From Takakia lepidozioides (lineage: Eukaryota > Streptophyta > Takakiopsida > Takakiales > Takakiaceae): DNA of 64,000 nucleotides. The stretch is from the NCBI GenBank assembly GCA_030704615.1, contig CM060733.1, positions 34,226,001 to 34,290,000 on the forward strand. The letters are read 5' to 3'. Within the stretch, counting starts at the first letter, position 1. Every line of letters begins with the position of its first letter. The notes under the pieces were generated by a model, which worked only from the letters and a program-made list of their open reading frames with translations, did not search any database and had not been told where the DNA came from. A program made the translations under genes and the position numbers. This document shows positions 22,611-33,471 of the stretch, piece by piece.

Positions 22611-22617
22611 TATAAAT
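22611..22617 (+). promoter_or_regulatory. Probable LTR TATA box (Gypsy-2)
   Basis: TATAAAT follows GGCTTCGGCCTGATACC and is repeated exactly in the 3' LTR at 31914-31920. It is inferred as the core promoter, with transcription starting about 30 bases downstream. Confidence 0.55.
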
Positions 22618-22815
22618 CATAATCGGATACTTTTACGATACAAACACACTGTGTAGAGAGATCTGAGTGAAGCTGTGGAATGAATGGATGAGTTGATGGA
22701 ATCCAATAGATTGATAAAGCAAACTGATACTTAATTATCAATGGTAAGATAGTTAACATGAATACCAAAAGGGAAACAAATAGGAAACACCCCCATGATA
22801 CACTAGCTGTAGGTC

Positions 22816-23511
22816 ATGACTGATTGTTCTGCGCGGGCTGAGTACTTAGAGATTTCCAACTCTTCAATCTTGGAGTTTCCGCCTCGAATAGCGAAGGGAT
22901 GGGTGAGTAAAAGCCGCGCGACATTTGGCGACCATACTGGGGACCTGGGACATGAACAACCAAATGTGACAGGCATCTGGTGGGATCATGGTGGTTGGAC
23001 CATTAAAGAATTTGAAGTGAATCAAATTCCCTGTGGAACGAAGGAAGAAAGATTGTCCAAACAATTCTTTCAAAGGTTCTTGGAATTGCCAGACGGTTGT
23101 AAAGAAAATATTCTTAAACGAGTGCATGATGCTGATCCAGAATGGGGTCTGGAGAAAGGAGTGATAAAGATTTATCAGGTAGCCTGTAGAGGAAGAGCAC
23201 GTTGGTTACCAACATTGGTTTATGTGATAGCATTGCTATCCATTAAACGAGTAGAGTTTGAAGGCTGGGAAGAAAGAAAGGTGAATGTTTATACTCATAT
23301 GCATGAAGAGCTTGTACTGGTAAAGAATTGGATTCCAAAGGATATTTTGTGGATCAAACTCACACCAAGAACAGCTTTTCAGACTTGTTTGCCATACGGT
23401 TATATGGTAACGGAGACTTCAAGTATAGCCAAGGGTGCATTGAAGCTTGAAAGAAACCCAGGCATATACGAGAGATATTACAGAAGAGAGTTTTGGTTAT
23501 TGCCACATTAA
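22816..23511 (+). CDS. Gypsy-2 extra ORF before gag, unknown function
   Basis: A 231-codon open frame. The only early ATG (22816) lies in the LTR, so the first 36 codons come from LTR sequence and the frame passes through the PBS. The body is rich in W and charged residues (ITGIWWDHGGW-like start, DPEWGLEKGVIKIYQVACR, PYGYMVTETSSIAKGALKLE). I recognise no domain. It is in the same frame as gag and separated from it only by a TAA and 21 bases. Ogre-type Tat elements also carry an uncharacterised ORF before gag; relatedness is not established. Expression from a subgenomic or read-through product is possible. Confidence 0.65.
   Translation: MTDCSARAEYLEISNSSILEFPPRIAKGWVSKSRATFGDHTGDLGHEQPNVTGIWWDHGGWTIKEFEVNQIPCGTKEERLSKQFFQRFLELPDGCKENILKRVHDADPEWGLEKGVIKIYQVACRGRARWLPTLVYVIALLSIKRVEFEGWEERKVNVYTHMHEELVLVKNWIPKDILWIKLTPRTAFQTCLPYGYMVTETSSIAKGALKLERNPGIYERYYRREFWLLPH
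22924..22942 (+). other. Gypsy-2 primer binding site region
   Basis: TTTGGCGACCATACTGGGG starts directly after the LTR. TTGGCGAC...TGGGG is a common PBS form of Tat-type plant Gypsy elements. The matching tRNA was not determined. Confidence 0.6.
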
Positions 23512-23532
23512 AAGAAATGAAAGACATGGGAC

Positions 23533-24993
23533 ATGAGTGATGAAAGAGAAGCTAGACGACAGAGATATTCAGCAAAAAGAGAAAGCTATCTGAAAGCTAA
23601 TTATCCATATCTTTGGGAGAGAGGAATAGACATAGGGGAATCATCTGGACCTCTCACACCATTAAGATCAAAGAGTGCATCACCTATACCGGAAGAACTA
23701 GAGTTGGATGCCACTCCTTCTGTTTCTTTGCAAGAAAGATTAAGGGAATTGGTACAGGAAGAAGATCAATCACGAGGTGAAAGATCTGAGGTACATCCTT
23801 GGATAAAAGACTTGACAGAAATCTTTGATAAGAGTTGGCATGGAACACCAAAAGCAGGAACTCCAGTTTCTGAAGCAGAAGGTGAAGAAGGAGAAGAGGA
23901 TGTGGCAGAGCCAACGGAGAGTTCAGACTCTCCAACACCATTACAGTTGAGTTACATGAGTGAAGAAGAAACCCAAGGGCAGAACTTGGAGGATGAAAAC
24001 AGAGAGAAGAAATTAGAAGAGGAAGAATATGAAGAAGTAGACCCAACAGCTGAGGTTGAGACTACAACTAGGACATCCCAACCCGTTGGACCTGGATCAA
24101 GTGGAGCACTTGGATCACAGGCCAACGAAGGTGTCGGCTCAGGGGGATCAGGCGGGCTGCCTGGATCTGGCTCTGGGGGGACAGGGAGTGTGGGAAGTAG
24201 TGCAACTGAAGCTGGGAATACTGTGAATATCGTGGGGCCAGAAGCAAGGAGTGCTCAAGGGCCACCACTTGGTGGAAGATCCACCACAAAAACAACAGGT
24301 CCAGAAGGACCAGCACCAGCAAGGGTGCCAGCACCTGTCAGTGGGCAGAAGGTAGGGCCACGGATGGCGTTACAACCAACACGGGCAAAACCACCCTTTC
24401 CAATATATTCAGGAAAAGGGGATCCCGATGTACACATTAGCCAATTTGAGCACATGTGTATAGTGAACAATGAGAATGGCGATGATGCCAAGATGAGACT
24501 GTTTCCTTGTTCACTTATCAAGAAAGCAAGTGAATGGTATGCAAGATTCCCTGATAATCATTTCCTAACCTGGAATGGCTTGAATACAGCATTTCGAAAT
24601 AGGTTCAGGACAAGTAAAACTGAGGATGAAGTGTATGGAAGTTTACAACAGCTGAAGCAGAAGAAGCATGAAACTGTTGAAGAGTATATGGAGAAGATGG
24701 AATTGATGATGAAAAAGCTGGCTGCAGTACCAGCGCCCGGGTTACAGAAGACTTGGTTTGTGAGTGGACTAAGACCAGAATTGCAAAAGAAAGTGGATAT
24801 GTTACCCCATAATACAGTGGAGGAGGCATTTGAAACTGCGAACAGAATTGAGCAATTGGGAATGCTCAGGAGAGAGAAAAAAGAAGATGAGGACTCTGAG
24901 GATGAAGAAGAAGAGCAAGAACTAAAAAGAAAGAGTAAGAGAAAGGAGAAGTTGAAGAGGGATAACTATGAAAAAAATTGGAAGAAATCTTGA
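23533..24993 (+). CDS. Gypsy-2 gag (matrix/capsid part)
   Basis: 486 codons. The first 280 are acidic, then low-complexity (G/S-rich near codons 190-260). The capsid core follows at about codons 290-440: PFPIYSGKGDPDVHISQFEHM, KKASEWYARFPDNHFLTWNGL, FRNRFRTSKTEDEVYGSLQQLKQ and VSGLRPELQKKV. The tail is highly charged. The frame ends at a TGA (24991-24993) just before zinc knuckles that continue in the same frame, so either an Arg codon mutated (CGA to TGA) or the stop is read through. Gag builds the particle and packages the RNA. Confidence 0.88.
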   Translation: MSDEREARRQRYSAKRESYLKANYPYLWERGIDIGESSGPLTPLRSKSASPIPEELELDATPSVSLQERLRELVQEEDQSRGERSEVHPWIKDLTEIFDKSWHGTPKAGTPVSEAEGEEGEEDVAEPTESSDSPTPLQLSYMSEEETQGQNLEDENREKKLEEEEYEEVDPTAEVETTTRTSQPVGPGSSGALGSQANEGVGSGGSGGLPGSGSGGTGSVGSSATEAGNTVNIVGPEARSAQGPPLGGRSTTKTTGPEGPAPARVPAPVSGQKVGPRMALQPTRAKPPFPIYSGKGDPDVHISQFEHMCIVNNENGDDAKMRLFPCSLIKKASEWYARFPDNHFLTWNGLNTAFRNRFRTSKTEDEVYGSLQQLKQKKHETVEEYMEKMELMMKKLAAVPAPGLQKTWFVSGLRPELQKKVDMLPHNTVEEAFETANRIEQLGMLRREKKEDEDSEDEEEEQELKRKSKRKEKLKRDNYEKNWKKS

Positions 24994-24999
24994 AGAAGT

Positions 25000-27900
25000 A
25001 TGCCACAGAGGCTGCAACACATTTGGAGGAAGGGTGTATGGTGTGCAAAGTGCCAGAATGAAGGCCATACCACCACAGAATGCCACATGAAGGAGAAACA
25101 CTGTACTATCTGTAAAATGGATAACCATTCTACTGAGAATTGTTACTACAACAGAAGGACAGCTGCAAGAGAACCTAGGCAAGTAAGGGTGCATCAGGTG
25201 CAGCCCCAGCCAAGAAGAAACAATGATCAGGACCACTATGGTAGGTCTGGTGGTTATAACAATGGCATGGAAGGGAGAGGTAATTCAAGAGGGAATTACC
25301 AAGGAAATTCCAGAGGCAACTATCAGGGTAATCCAAGGGGGAATTACCAGCCCGGGAATCAGGATTATAGAAATAATCCAAGAACAGACCAAGGGCGAGG
25401 ACCCAATGGTGAAGAGCTATGTTACTATTGTAATCAGCCAGGACATCGCAAGGCAGCCTGTTCATTCTGGATAAGACACCAGAATGAGATGAGAGCTCCT
25501 GTGAATGAGGGCCCAGTGGTGGCAGCTCACATGGTTAGGCCATGTGTTGTACCAGAAGTAAGTACAATGATAGTAACAAGAAGTAAAGCCAAACTAATAC
25601 CTCCAGTAGAAGAGGAAGAAGATGAGACTGGAAGTGGCAATGATATGCCTGAAGATGAAGAGACTTGGAAAGATGAGAAGGAACTGCACAAGGAAGTGGC
25701 AGATACTATAAGGGAAATGCAAAAGAGTACTGATATTCCTGTGGCAGATTCCTCTGATTCGGATGGAGAAAATGAAGGGAGTGAGGAAGAAAGGAAAAAA
25801 GAAGATGCAGACATGCAAAGTAATGAAGAGACTTTGGCTGAAGTAATATGTCAGACCAAAGCAGAAATTACCATTGAACAGCTATTAGCTGTGGCACCTT
25901 ATTGTAGGCACAGGCTGTATCAAGCAATCAATCGAATTGCCCAAGAGACAGGAAACACAGACCTGAACAACAAGGTGACCAGTTATAATGTGAAGCCGGA
26001 AGGGCGAGAACCAGTCATGGACTTTGATGATTCTATGCCAGTAATCCAATTGAGAATTGGAAGCACAGAACTAACTGATGTACTGATAGATGGTGGTTCT
26101 GGAGTAAATATCATGACAGACCAATTAAGGAAGAAGCTTGGTCTAAGTAACATGAAACCAGCCCCATTTACAGTAACAATGGCAGATCAAAGAAGTGTGC
26201 AGCCATTGGGATTAATAAGAGGAGTTAAGATACAGATACAGAAAATGATCTTTATGATCACAGTAACTGTATTAGAAATGGATGAAGTCATGGAGGCTTA
26301 CTCCTTATTATTGGGACGACCGTGGCTGAAACAGGCCAGGGTATTCCATGACTGGAATTCTCAGTTACTAACCGTGCATAATGGGATACACGAGATACAA
26401 ATTACCACAAAGAAATCTAGTAGATTACCTGCTACAAGAAGACCTCGAGGAGTCAGAGAGTATGACTGGAGAGGAGGACTGGATGAGGAGCAGGAAGCTA
26501 CCCTATTTGCTGCACACCCAGAGTGGGAGCAGGTTGCAGAGATGCGGCTGGAAAGCCTAAGTTGTTTGAGAGGTATCTGCTGTGGTGTAGTGACAGCAAC
26601 ACCAACTGAAGAGGAAACCAGCATTTACCCATCACATTTCTATGAAGAGAGAGAAGGAGAAATAGAAATCCTAGAAGAACCAGCCACTGTGAGCTTACAG
26701 GATGAAGTGGTGACTGGTTGGACAATCACAGCTGATGAGCAGGTGAGAGAAGTAAATGTGGGAACTAAGGAGGAACCGAGGATGGTGAAAGTAGGAGCTG
26801 ATTTGGAGCTGGAATTCTTCGAAGAAGCTAAAAGCTTGTTCATCAAATACAGAGATGTATTTGCTTGGAGCTATGAGGATCTAAAAGGGATACCACCTGA
26901 AGTCTGTCAGCATAAGATTGAACTGGAACCAGGGTCAGTACCAATCAAGCAGGCGAGGTATAGAATGAATCCCAACTACGCACAGAAGGTTGGAGAAGAG
27001 ATAAAGAAGTTGGCTGAGGCTAAGTTTATATACCCAATAGAGTATACAACTTGGTTGTCACCCATTGTTATAGTCCCCAAGAAGAATGGCAAACTAAGAG
27101 TATGTGTGAACTATAAGAAGCTGAATGCTTGTACGAAGAAAGATCCTTTCCCTTGCCATTCACAGAAGCAGTATTAGACACTGTGGCAGGCCATGAGATG
27201 TACTCATTCATGGATGGCTTCAGTGGTTATAATCAAGTGCAAGTGGCAGAAGAAGACCAAGGGAAAACAGCTTTCATCACAGACTGGGGGGCTTATGCAT
27301 ACAAAGTCATGCCCTTTGGACTTTGTAATGCACCAGCGACCTTTCAGAGAGTGATAAGTGAATCTTTTCATGAGTATCTGGATGATTTCATGCAGGTATT
27401 CTTGGATGATTTCAGTGTGTACAGCTCTAAGAGTGAGCACTTGCATAAATTGGAGTTATGTTTGGCCAGATGCAGGATGAGAGGTCTGGGCCTGAATCCA
27501 GAGAAGTGTACTTTCTGTGTGAACTCAGGGGTGCTTCTGGGACACATTGTGTGTAAGAAGGGACTCCTTGTGGATCCCAGAAAACGAAGTCCATTAAAGC
27601 CTCTCCACCACCAGTGAATGTTAAAAGTCTACGGAGATTCCTTGGGCAAACCAGTTATTACAGGAGATTTGTCAAAAGGTATGCACAAATAGCAGCACCA
27701 TTGAGCAAACTACTGAAGAAAGATGCAGTGTTTACCTGGATAGCTGAATGTCAACAGGCGTTTGAGGAGCTTACACTGTCAGTAACAACTACACCTGCGC
27801 TGATTAACCCTCACTAGCATGTAGTATTCCATGTTCACTGCGATGCATCAGGAGAAGCGTTGGGAGCGGTGTTAGCCCAGAATGTTACAGGGAATATAGA

Positions 27901-29640
27901 TTCACCTGCGTACTATGCTAGCCGGTTGATGAACAGTGCTGAGAGGAACTATAGCACAACGGAAAGAGAAGCATTGGCAATGATCTATGCAGTGAAGAAA
28001 TTCAGGCATTACCTGTTGGGCAAGAAGTTTATGTTCTATGTGGATCACCAGGCTCTGATATACCTGGTAAACAAACCTCTGATAAGCGGAAGAATAGCAA
28101 GATGGTTGATAATCTTGCACGAGTTTGAGTTCGAGGTTGTTTACAAGCCTGGGAGACTGCATCTTGTGGCAGATCATTTGTCACGATTGTCAACAGGAGA
28201 ACCAGCCACAGGAATAGATGATCAATTACCAGATGCGAGTCTCTTTGCAGTGGAGGTGCAGGGAAGTGCAGATGACTGGTTAGATTGGCAGTGGCCAATC
28301 AGATACTACCTTGCTCATGGTCAGTGCCCACCTAGTTATGGTAAGGAGCAGAGGAAGAGAATTGCTATCAAAGCTTTACCTTATACTATGGTAGGAAGCA
28401 GAATGTATAAGTTAGGACCTGATGGAGTACTAAAACGATGCTTGTACCACCATGAAGTAAATAAAGTTTTGGCGGAAGTTCATAAAGGAATGGCTGGAGG
28501 TCATTTTGGAGAAGAGACTACCAGTAGAAAGATACTACTCGCAGGATACTGGTGGCCTACTTTGTTCAAAGATGTACACGAGTATTGTCAGAAGTGTGAT
28601 GAATGTCAGAGGCTAGGACCTTTGCAGAGATCTGGAAAGATGGCCTTGCATCCTACAATGCCTACGGAACCATTTCAGAAATGGGGACTAGACTTTGTTG
28701 GACCAATTAACCCACCATCCAAGAATACACGAAACAGATACATAATTACAGCCACTAATTATACTACAAAGTGGGTGGAAGCTAAAGCTTTGAGGGACAA
28801 CACAGCCAAGTCCACAGCAAGGTTCCTGTACGAGAACATACTTACACGATTTGGCTGTCCCTTAGAATTTATCAGTGATCAAGGAAGTCACTTCATGAAT
28901 GAGACCATTGAGTTGTTGACTAAAGAGTTTATGATTGTGCATAGAAAGAGTACAACATATTACCCACAGGGTAATGGGCAGGCAGAGGCTACCAACAAAA
29001 TACTATGTACTATCTTGGCTAAGATAGTCAATGCAAACAGAACGGATTGGGATACGAAGCTGCTGACAGCTTTGTGGTCATACAGGACTTCATATAAAGT
29101 CACCACTAAGTATACACCATTCCAATTAGTTTATGGTATGGAAGCCTTACTTCCAGTGGAATTCCTGTTACCTACCATGAGAACGGAGTGGGGAAAAAGA
29201 ATGGAATTGCAAGACTCCATCAAGGTCAGGAAACATGAATTATACCATGTGGAAGAAGTACGTGCTGATGCAGCTGATAATATGACCAGAATTCAGATGA
29301 AGCGAAAGGAACAGTTTGATGAAGGCAAGTTAAAGACTTTTAAGACGGGGGATTTGGTTCTATGGTTGCAGAAAAAAAGAAAGATTCAAGCTTCTAAGCT
29401 TAAATCACCGTGGAAAGGACCTTATGTCATACAAAAGATGTATGATAACAACACCGCCATGTTACAAACCATTAACAAAGAAATGCTGGGAAGAGTCAAT
29501 GCAAATAAATTGAAGGGGTACAGTGGTATCCATGACAAACCCTTGCAGCATGATTTGCATGTTGAACCGCAAGAGCAGTCACGGGCTGCACCAGTGTTAC
29601 GAACGGAGTATGGAACACTTGTCGCTAGGCCCAGCATATA
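25000..29640 (+). pseudogene. Gypsy-2 pol: knuckles, protease, RT, RNase H, integrase
   Basis: After the TGA come CCHC-type knuckles (CAKCQNEGHTTTEC, CTICKMDNHSTENC, CYYCNQPGHRKAAC) and an acidic linker. Protease has VLIDGGSGVNIM (near 26080). RT has PIVIVPKKNGKLRVCVNYKKLN, MPFGLCNAPATFQR and FLDD (about 27400). RNase H has HCDASGEALGAVLAQ and TTEREALAMIYAVKKFRHYLLG. Integrase has the HHCC module ending CQKCDEC, the core Asp in LDFVGPI, ISDQGSHF, and PQGNGQAEATNK. Lesions are a frameshift near 27150, another near 27590 and a TAG at 27815-27817. Otherwise it is open, so this is a young, recently inactivated copy. Confidence 0.9.
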
Positions 29641-30610
29641 TGACCAGGGCGGGCAAAACAAACGTGACACAGCCAACCACAGCCCATCAAGGCAAAACAC
29701 AGCCAATCACAGCCCATCAAGGCAAAGCACAGCCAATCACAGTCCATCAAGGCAAAGCACAGCCAATCACAACCCATCAAGGCAAAGCACAGCCTATCAC
29801 AGCCCAGCACGGCGCAACACAGCCTATCACAACCTACCACAGCGTGTCACAGCCTATCACAGCTTACCACAGTGCATCACAGCCTATCACAGCGTAACAC
29901 AGTATGACACAGCCTGTCACAGCTCAACACAGCCTACTAAAGTTACACGATCCATAGAATCAGTGACAAGTGGACACATAATAACTTCAGGAAAATGGCT
30001 GAAGGAAGAAGAAACGGAAATTACTTTAAAAATAGACACGTGGAGGTCAGGGCGCGACACACAGCCGAGAATGAAGTGCAAGGACAGGTGTCAAAAAGAA
30101 AGAGGACAAGAACGGCCGTCAAAAGGGATGAAAGGCGGGCCCATTAATGAGTACGGAAAAAGGGAAACGGAACGAACGGCAAGTACAGAAAAGCCGAATT
30201 CTTGTCACATGTGTGATCCTAGTGGACTATCCAACAGGGAAAGTCCACTAAAGAAGATAAAATCTAAAATCCAGTCACAGCGGATACAGCCAATAGAAAA
30301 CCAGAGAAAGGATCAAGAAAATGGAGGGAAATTGAGCGCAAGAGGCAGCGTCGTTCTGAGTAACGGGCGTCTCGACAGGACAGGCCATAAATGCTATAAC
30401 TTGGAAACTATGGAGGAACTAACAGACTATACGCTCGCAATATTACTTACGCAGTGGCATAGACACGAAAGGACAGAGCAGAGCTTTTCTCTTGAGCGAT
30501 GCTTGCAAGCCCCGCAGGCTTACAAGAAATTACCCATAGCTTTCTGCGGCAACCATACGTTTATGCTTTATGCACTACAGGCATTCCTGCAGTTGTTACA
30601 GCCAAAATAG
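29641..30610 (+). CDS. Gypsy-2 pol C-terminal tail with 30-bp coding repeats
   Basis: The integrase frame stays open for about 320 more codons. Codons 29660-29940 are made of 30-bp units (10 residues, TANHSPSRQS-like; CACAGCC.ATCACAGCCCATCAAGGC), drifting to shorter CACAGCC units. The remainder is K/R/E-rich without a recognised domain and ends at TAG 30608-30610. Units of 30 bp keep the frame. It may be a disordered extension or simply a non-coding insertion that happens to be open. Confidence 0.6.
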
Positions 30611-30625
30611 TTCTGTGAGTCTAAA

Positions 30626-31132
30626 ATGAAGAGAGTGAGAGGAATGGAGGAAATCAGGGTGAAGAGCACCACGATTCTGCAGAAACAAACAATTGGTACC
30701 CCACTCACCTGGACAGACAAGGAGCTCAGTGTCTACACCAATTTTGCTGTTCAGCGGTTACACCAAGTTGTAAAATACAAACTTCCAGACATGGTAGGAC
30801 AGCATTGTATGCCCCAGATGATTCCACAAAAAGTTCGAAAATTAAAACACCTGAGAGGCGATGAGGATTCTGATACAACTGTTTCTTCACCGAATTCTTT
30901 TGACATGGGAGAAGACTATGCAGTTCAGATGGCAGAGAAGAAGCGAAGGGGGTCTCCTATGCCGGAAATGTTACCTCCATATCAGCCTCCAGAGGGCCTC
31001 ACTTATCCAGGTAGTGATCAACCATCTCCGTCAACCAGAGACAGACCTCGGGCTCGTACACACAGTCCGCCACGAAACTCTCAACGTCAAGAAGGTGCTC
31101 ACTCACAAAGGTTTGCTAGTCGAAATCAGTAA
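30626..31132 (+). CDS. Gypsy-2 extra ORF after pol, unknown function
   Basis: 168 codons starting ATGAAGAGAGTG, 15 bases after the pol stop. The N-terminal half (VYTNFAVQRLHQVVKYKLPD) could be helical. The C-terminal half is P/S/R-rich (PPYQPPEGLTYPG, SPSTRDRPRARTHSPP) and probably disordered. No family was recognised. The position between pol and the PPT is where some plant retroelements carry envelope-like or antisense ORFs, but no transmembrane segment or signal peptide is visible. Confidence 0.55.
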   Translation: MKRVRGMEEIRVKSTTILQKQTIGTPLTWTDKELSVYTNFAVQRLHQVVKYKLPDMVGQHCMPQMIPQKVRKLKHLRGDEDSDTTVSSPNSFDMGEDYAVQMAEKKRRGSPMPEMLPPYQPPEGLTYPGSDQPSPSTRDRPRARTHSPPRNSQRQEGAHSQRFASRNQ

Positions 31133-31150
31133 ACCGTGAGGACACGGCTT

Positions 31151-31168
31151 TTTGAGGGGGGAAGGGGT
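31151..31168 (+). other. Gypsy-2 polypurine tract
   Basis: TTTTTGAGGGGGGAAGGGG lies two bases before the 3' LTR start. Confidence 0.8.
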
Positions 31169-31170
31169 AA

Positions 31171-32226
31171 TGTTAGAGGACTGTCGGGGACTTAGACACT
31201 TATACGGGATCTGTAGGGTACCCTTAATTTTTGCACAGACTGAGACCAACAGGAGCCTTAGGGGTGATAGCAGCGCACTGTAGAGGGGGGTTACACAGCC
31301 CGTCACAGTCGTCACAGCCAACACAGCCAACACAGTCGTCACAATCGTCACAGCCAACACAGCCAACACAGCCCGTCACAGTCGTCACAGCAGACACAGC
31401 CGACACAGCCCGTCACAGTCATCACGGCCAACACAGCCCACACAGCCCGTCACAGTCGTCACAGCCAACACAGCCAACACAGCCCGTCACAGTCGTCACA
31501 GCAGACACAGCCGACACAGCCCGGCACAGCCACACAGCCAGTCACAGCCCGACACAGCCAAACACAGTCGCACAGCCAGTCACAGCTTGACACAGCTGTC
31601 ACGATCATAGGGAACGAAAAGTAGGACAGGGAACGACTGTGGGGAACAACACCTGCGAAAGGAACATGTTAGTTCACAGACACGGTTAGTGAGGGAAACG
31701 GTTAGAACCGCGGATAGGAAGATAAAAGGGAGAAACGGGGAATGAAGGGACATCATTCAGAGGAGGACTTCTTGGTGATAGAGGAGAGGGGATCGGGCAG
31801 AGATGAAGAACGGAAGTGAAGATAGAGAGATGATGAGTAGATGCTTGATATATGCAAGGCTGTAATGATATTGTAGAGGAGATTAGAGACACAATGGCTT
31901 CGGCCTGATACCTTATAAATCATAATCGGATACTTTTACGATACAAACACACTGTGTAGAGAGATCTGAGTGAAGCTGTGGAATGAATGGATGAGTTGAT
32001 GGAATCCAATAGATTGATAAAGCAAACTGATACTTAATTATCAATGGTAAGATAGTTAACATGAATACCAAAAGGGAAACAAATAGGAAACACCCCCATG
32101 ATACACTAGCTGTAGGTCATGACTGATTGTTCTGCGCGGGCTGAGTACTTAGAGATTTCCAACTCTTCAATCTTGGAGTTTCCGCCTCGAATAGCGAAGG
32201 GATGGGTGAGTAAAAGCCGCGCGACA
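31171..32226 (+). mobile_element. Gypsy-2 3' LTR
   Basis: Identical to the 5' LTR over long stretches. Differences concentrate in the CACAGCC tract (about 31294-31596). It is followed by the ATCAG target duplication. Confidence 0.9.
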
Positions 32227-32231
32227 ATCAG

Positions 32232-33264
32232 GTGGAAAATAATCGAGGGTTGAGACGTGGTTGGATGGCATGGCAGGGACATATGATTCAAGAGGGTGAA
32301 GTGGTATGCTACTTAATGGAGCAGCTAGGAACCTAGCAACCTGTGGAGGTAGGCAGAGTCTTCCTATATGGAAAGATGATTGACTTAAGATGCCTGAAAT
32401 TTTTTAGGCTAAGAATGTGTTCTTGAGATTATATGTTTATCTCTTGACGCAGGTCTCCAAATCGGGTGTACAGATAAAGCTATTATTTAAGAGCCCTTTC
32501 AGGTTAAGCACAGTATGTGTTTAAGATTATGTGCATTTACCAAACTTCAGTGGGCTTCAGAACCCAGCCCTTTTGAAAATTCCGAGTTTCCTAGAATGAG
32601 TGAACAAGCCTAAAAACCTTGAGCACTCCCTCATTGAAGGCAAAGGACTAGTTATGCAAAACCTAAGATGAGGTTGTGAAGGTCTTGTGGAAAGATGGAG
32701 GTCAGTCTCTTTTTCATTACACACATGTTTTTATTGCCCTTTGTATTTATGGTAGCTAAAGAGAGGTTTGCAACAGTTGATGTTAACATGCCTTTTGTAT
32801 CTAGGAGCTGCTGAGTGACACGTATTTAATCGTCAAATTGGCAGGCGTTGCTACTTATGCTTCTTGCACCTTGTATAACTTCTTCATATGCAACATGTTG
32901 CTATGGTGGTGACATAGTAGGTCTATTTCCTAAGGCCTTTGTTTTTGACATGCAAAACCGGTAGGATACGGAGACCCATTGATTGTCATCCGCCCACCTT
33001 TCCCTTGTATCGAGAAGCTAACTTAGGGAGCGTGGTCTCATGTGCCTTGCAGGATGTCACGACATCGGAACCGGCGGTTCTAAGCGGTATCGTCCTGGTC
33101 AGTCTAGTCGGTATGGTCTTGGTCAGTCTGGTCAGTCTGGTCTATAATGTCAATCGAGTCTAATCCAGTCGAGTCAAATAGGGTAGTTAGGATATTCCCG
33201 GGGGTGGTCTTTAAGTCTAATGTCTAAGTCCTAAGAATTTTATCTAATAATCACATGTCATCTA
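32232..33264. other. Spacer, no supportable gene
   Basis: Mixed-composition DNA. Near 33085-33145 there is a short GGTCAGTCTGGT-type repeat. The 74-codon ORF at 32939-33163 matches nothing I recognise. Confidence 0.45.
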
Positions 33265-33471
33265 AGAGGGTATGCAACTGACTGGAGGGCCCGCCATTCA
33301 GTTGTTTGCTTCAACACACATAATGAACACATAAATCCTTCAATCATTTCTGCGGCCTCCAACATCGAGTATATCGACGTGGAAGAACGTCTGGAGCTTT
33401 TGAATGAGGTATATTCATGTGGCTGTGAGTTGAGCAAGACCACTGGGATGCCGGTGGGAGGACTGCATGTG
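33265..33471 (+). CDS. Orphan exon of an unrecognised gene
   Basis: An open stretch of about 69 codons reads DWRARHSVVCFNTHNEHIN, SIISAASNIEYIDVEERLEL and YSCGCELSKTTGMPVGG and ends exactly at a strong donor (CATGTG|GTAAGTG, 33472). An AG precedes the start. The composition is protein-like, but I do not recognise the family. The neighbouring exons were not found; duplicated downstream blocks hold tiny exon-like pieces ending in TGTG|GTAAGTC. Probably a fragment of a host gene. Confidence 0.5.

Larger units (their letters stand above)
21875..22923 (+). mobile_element. Gypsy-2 5' LTR
   Basis: 1049 bp, TG...CA, with a CACAGCC minisatellite in its first third and a TATA box two thirds along. An open frame starts inside it (22816) and crosses into the internal region. 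Confidence 0.9.
21875..32226 (+). mobile_element. Gypsy-2: recent 10.35 kb Ty3/Gypsy element
   Basis: LTRs of 1049 and 1056 bp start TGTTAGAGG and end GCGCGACA. They are nearly identical apart from the length of the CACAGCC tract. The 5-bp target duplication ATCAG is perfect (21870-21874, 32227-32231). The order is LTR, PBS, extra ORF, gag, pol (PR-RT-RH-IN), repeat-coding tail, extra ORF, PPT, LTR. There is no chromodomain; the integrase ending YGMEALLPVEF points to the Tat/Athila side of plant Gypsy. Only a few stops or frameshifts interrupt it, so insertion was recent. Confidence 0.92.

Noticed and set aside
23684-26846. Minus-strand ORFs opposite Gypsy-2 gag and pol
   Set aside because: Shadow frames of an acidic, purine-rich coding strand (S/L/P-rich translations).
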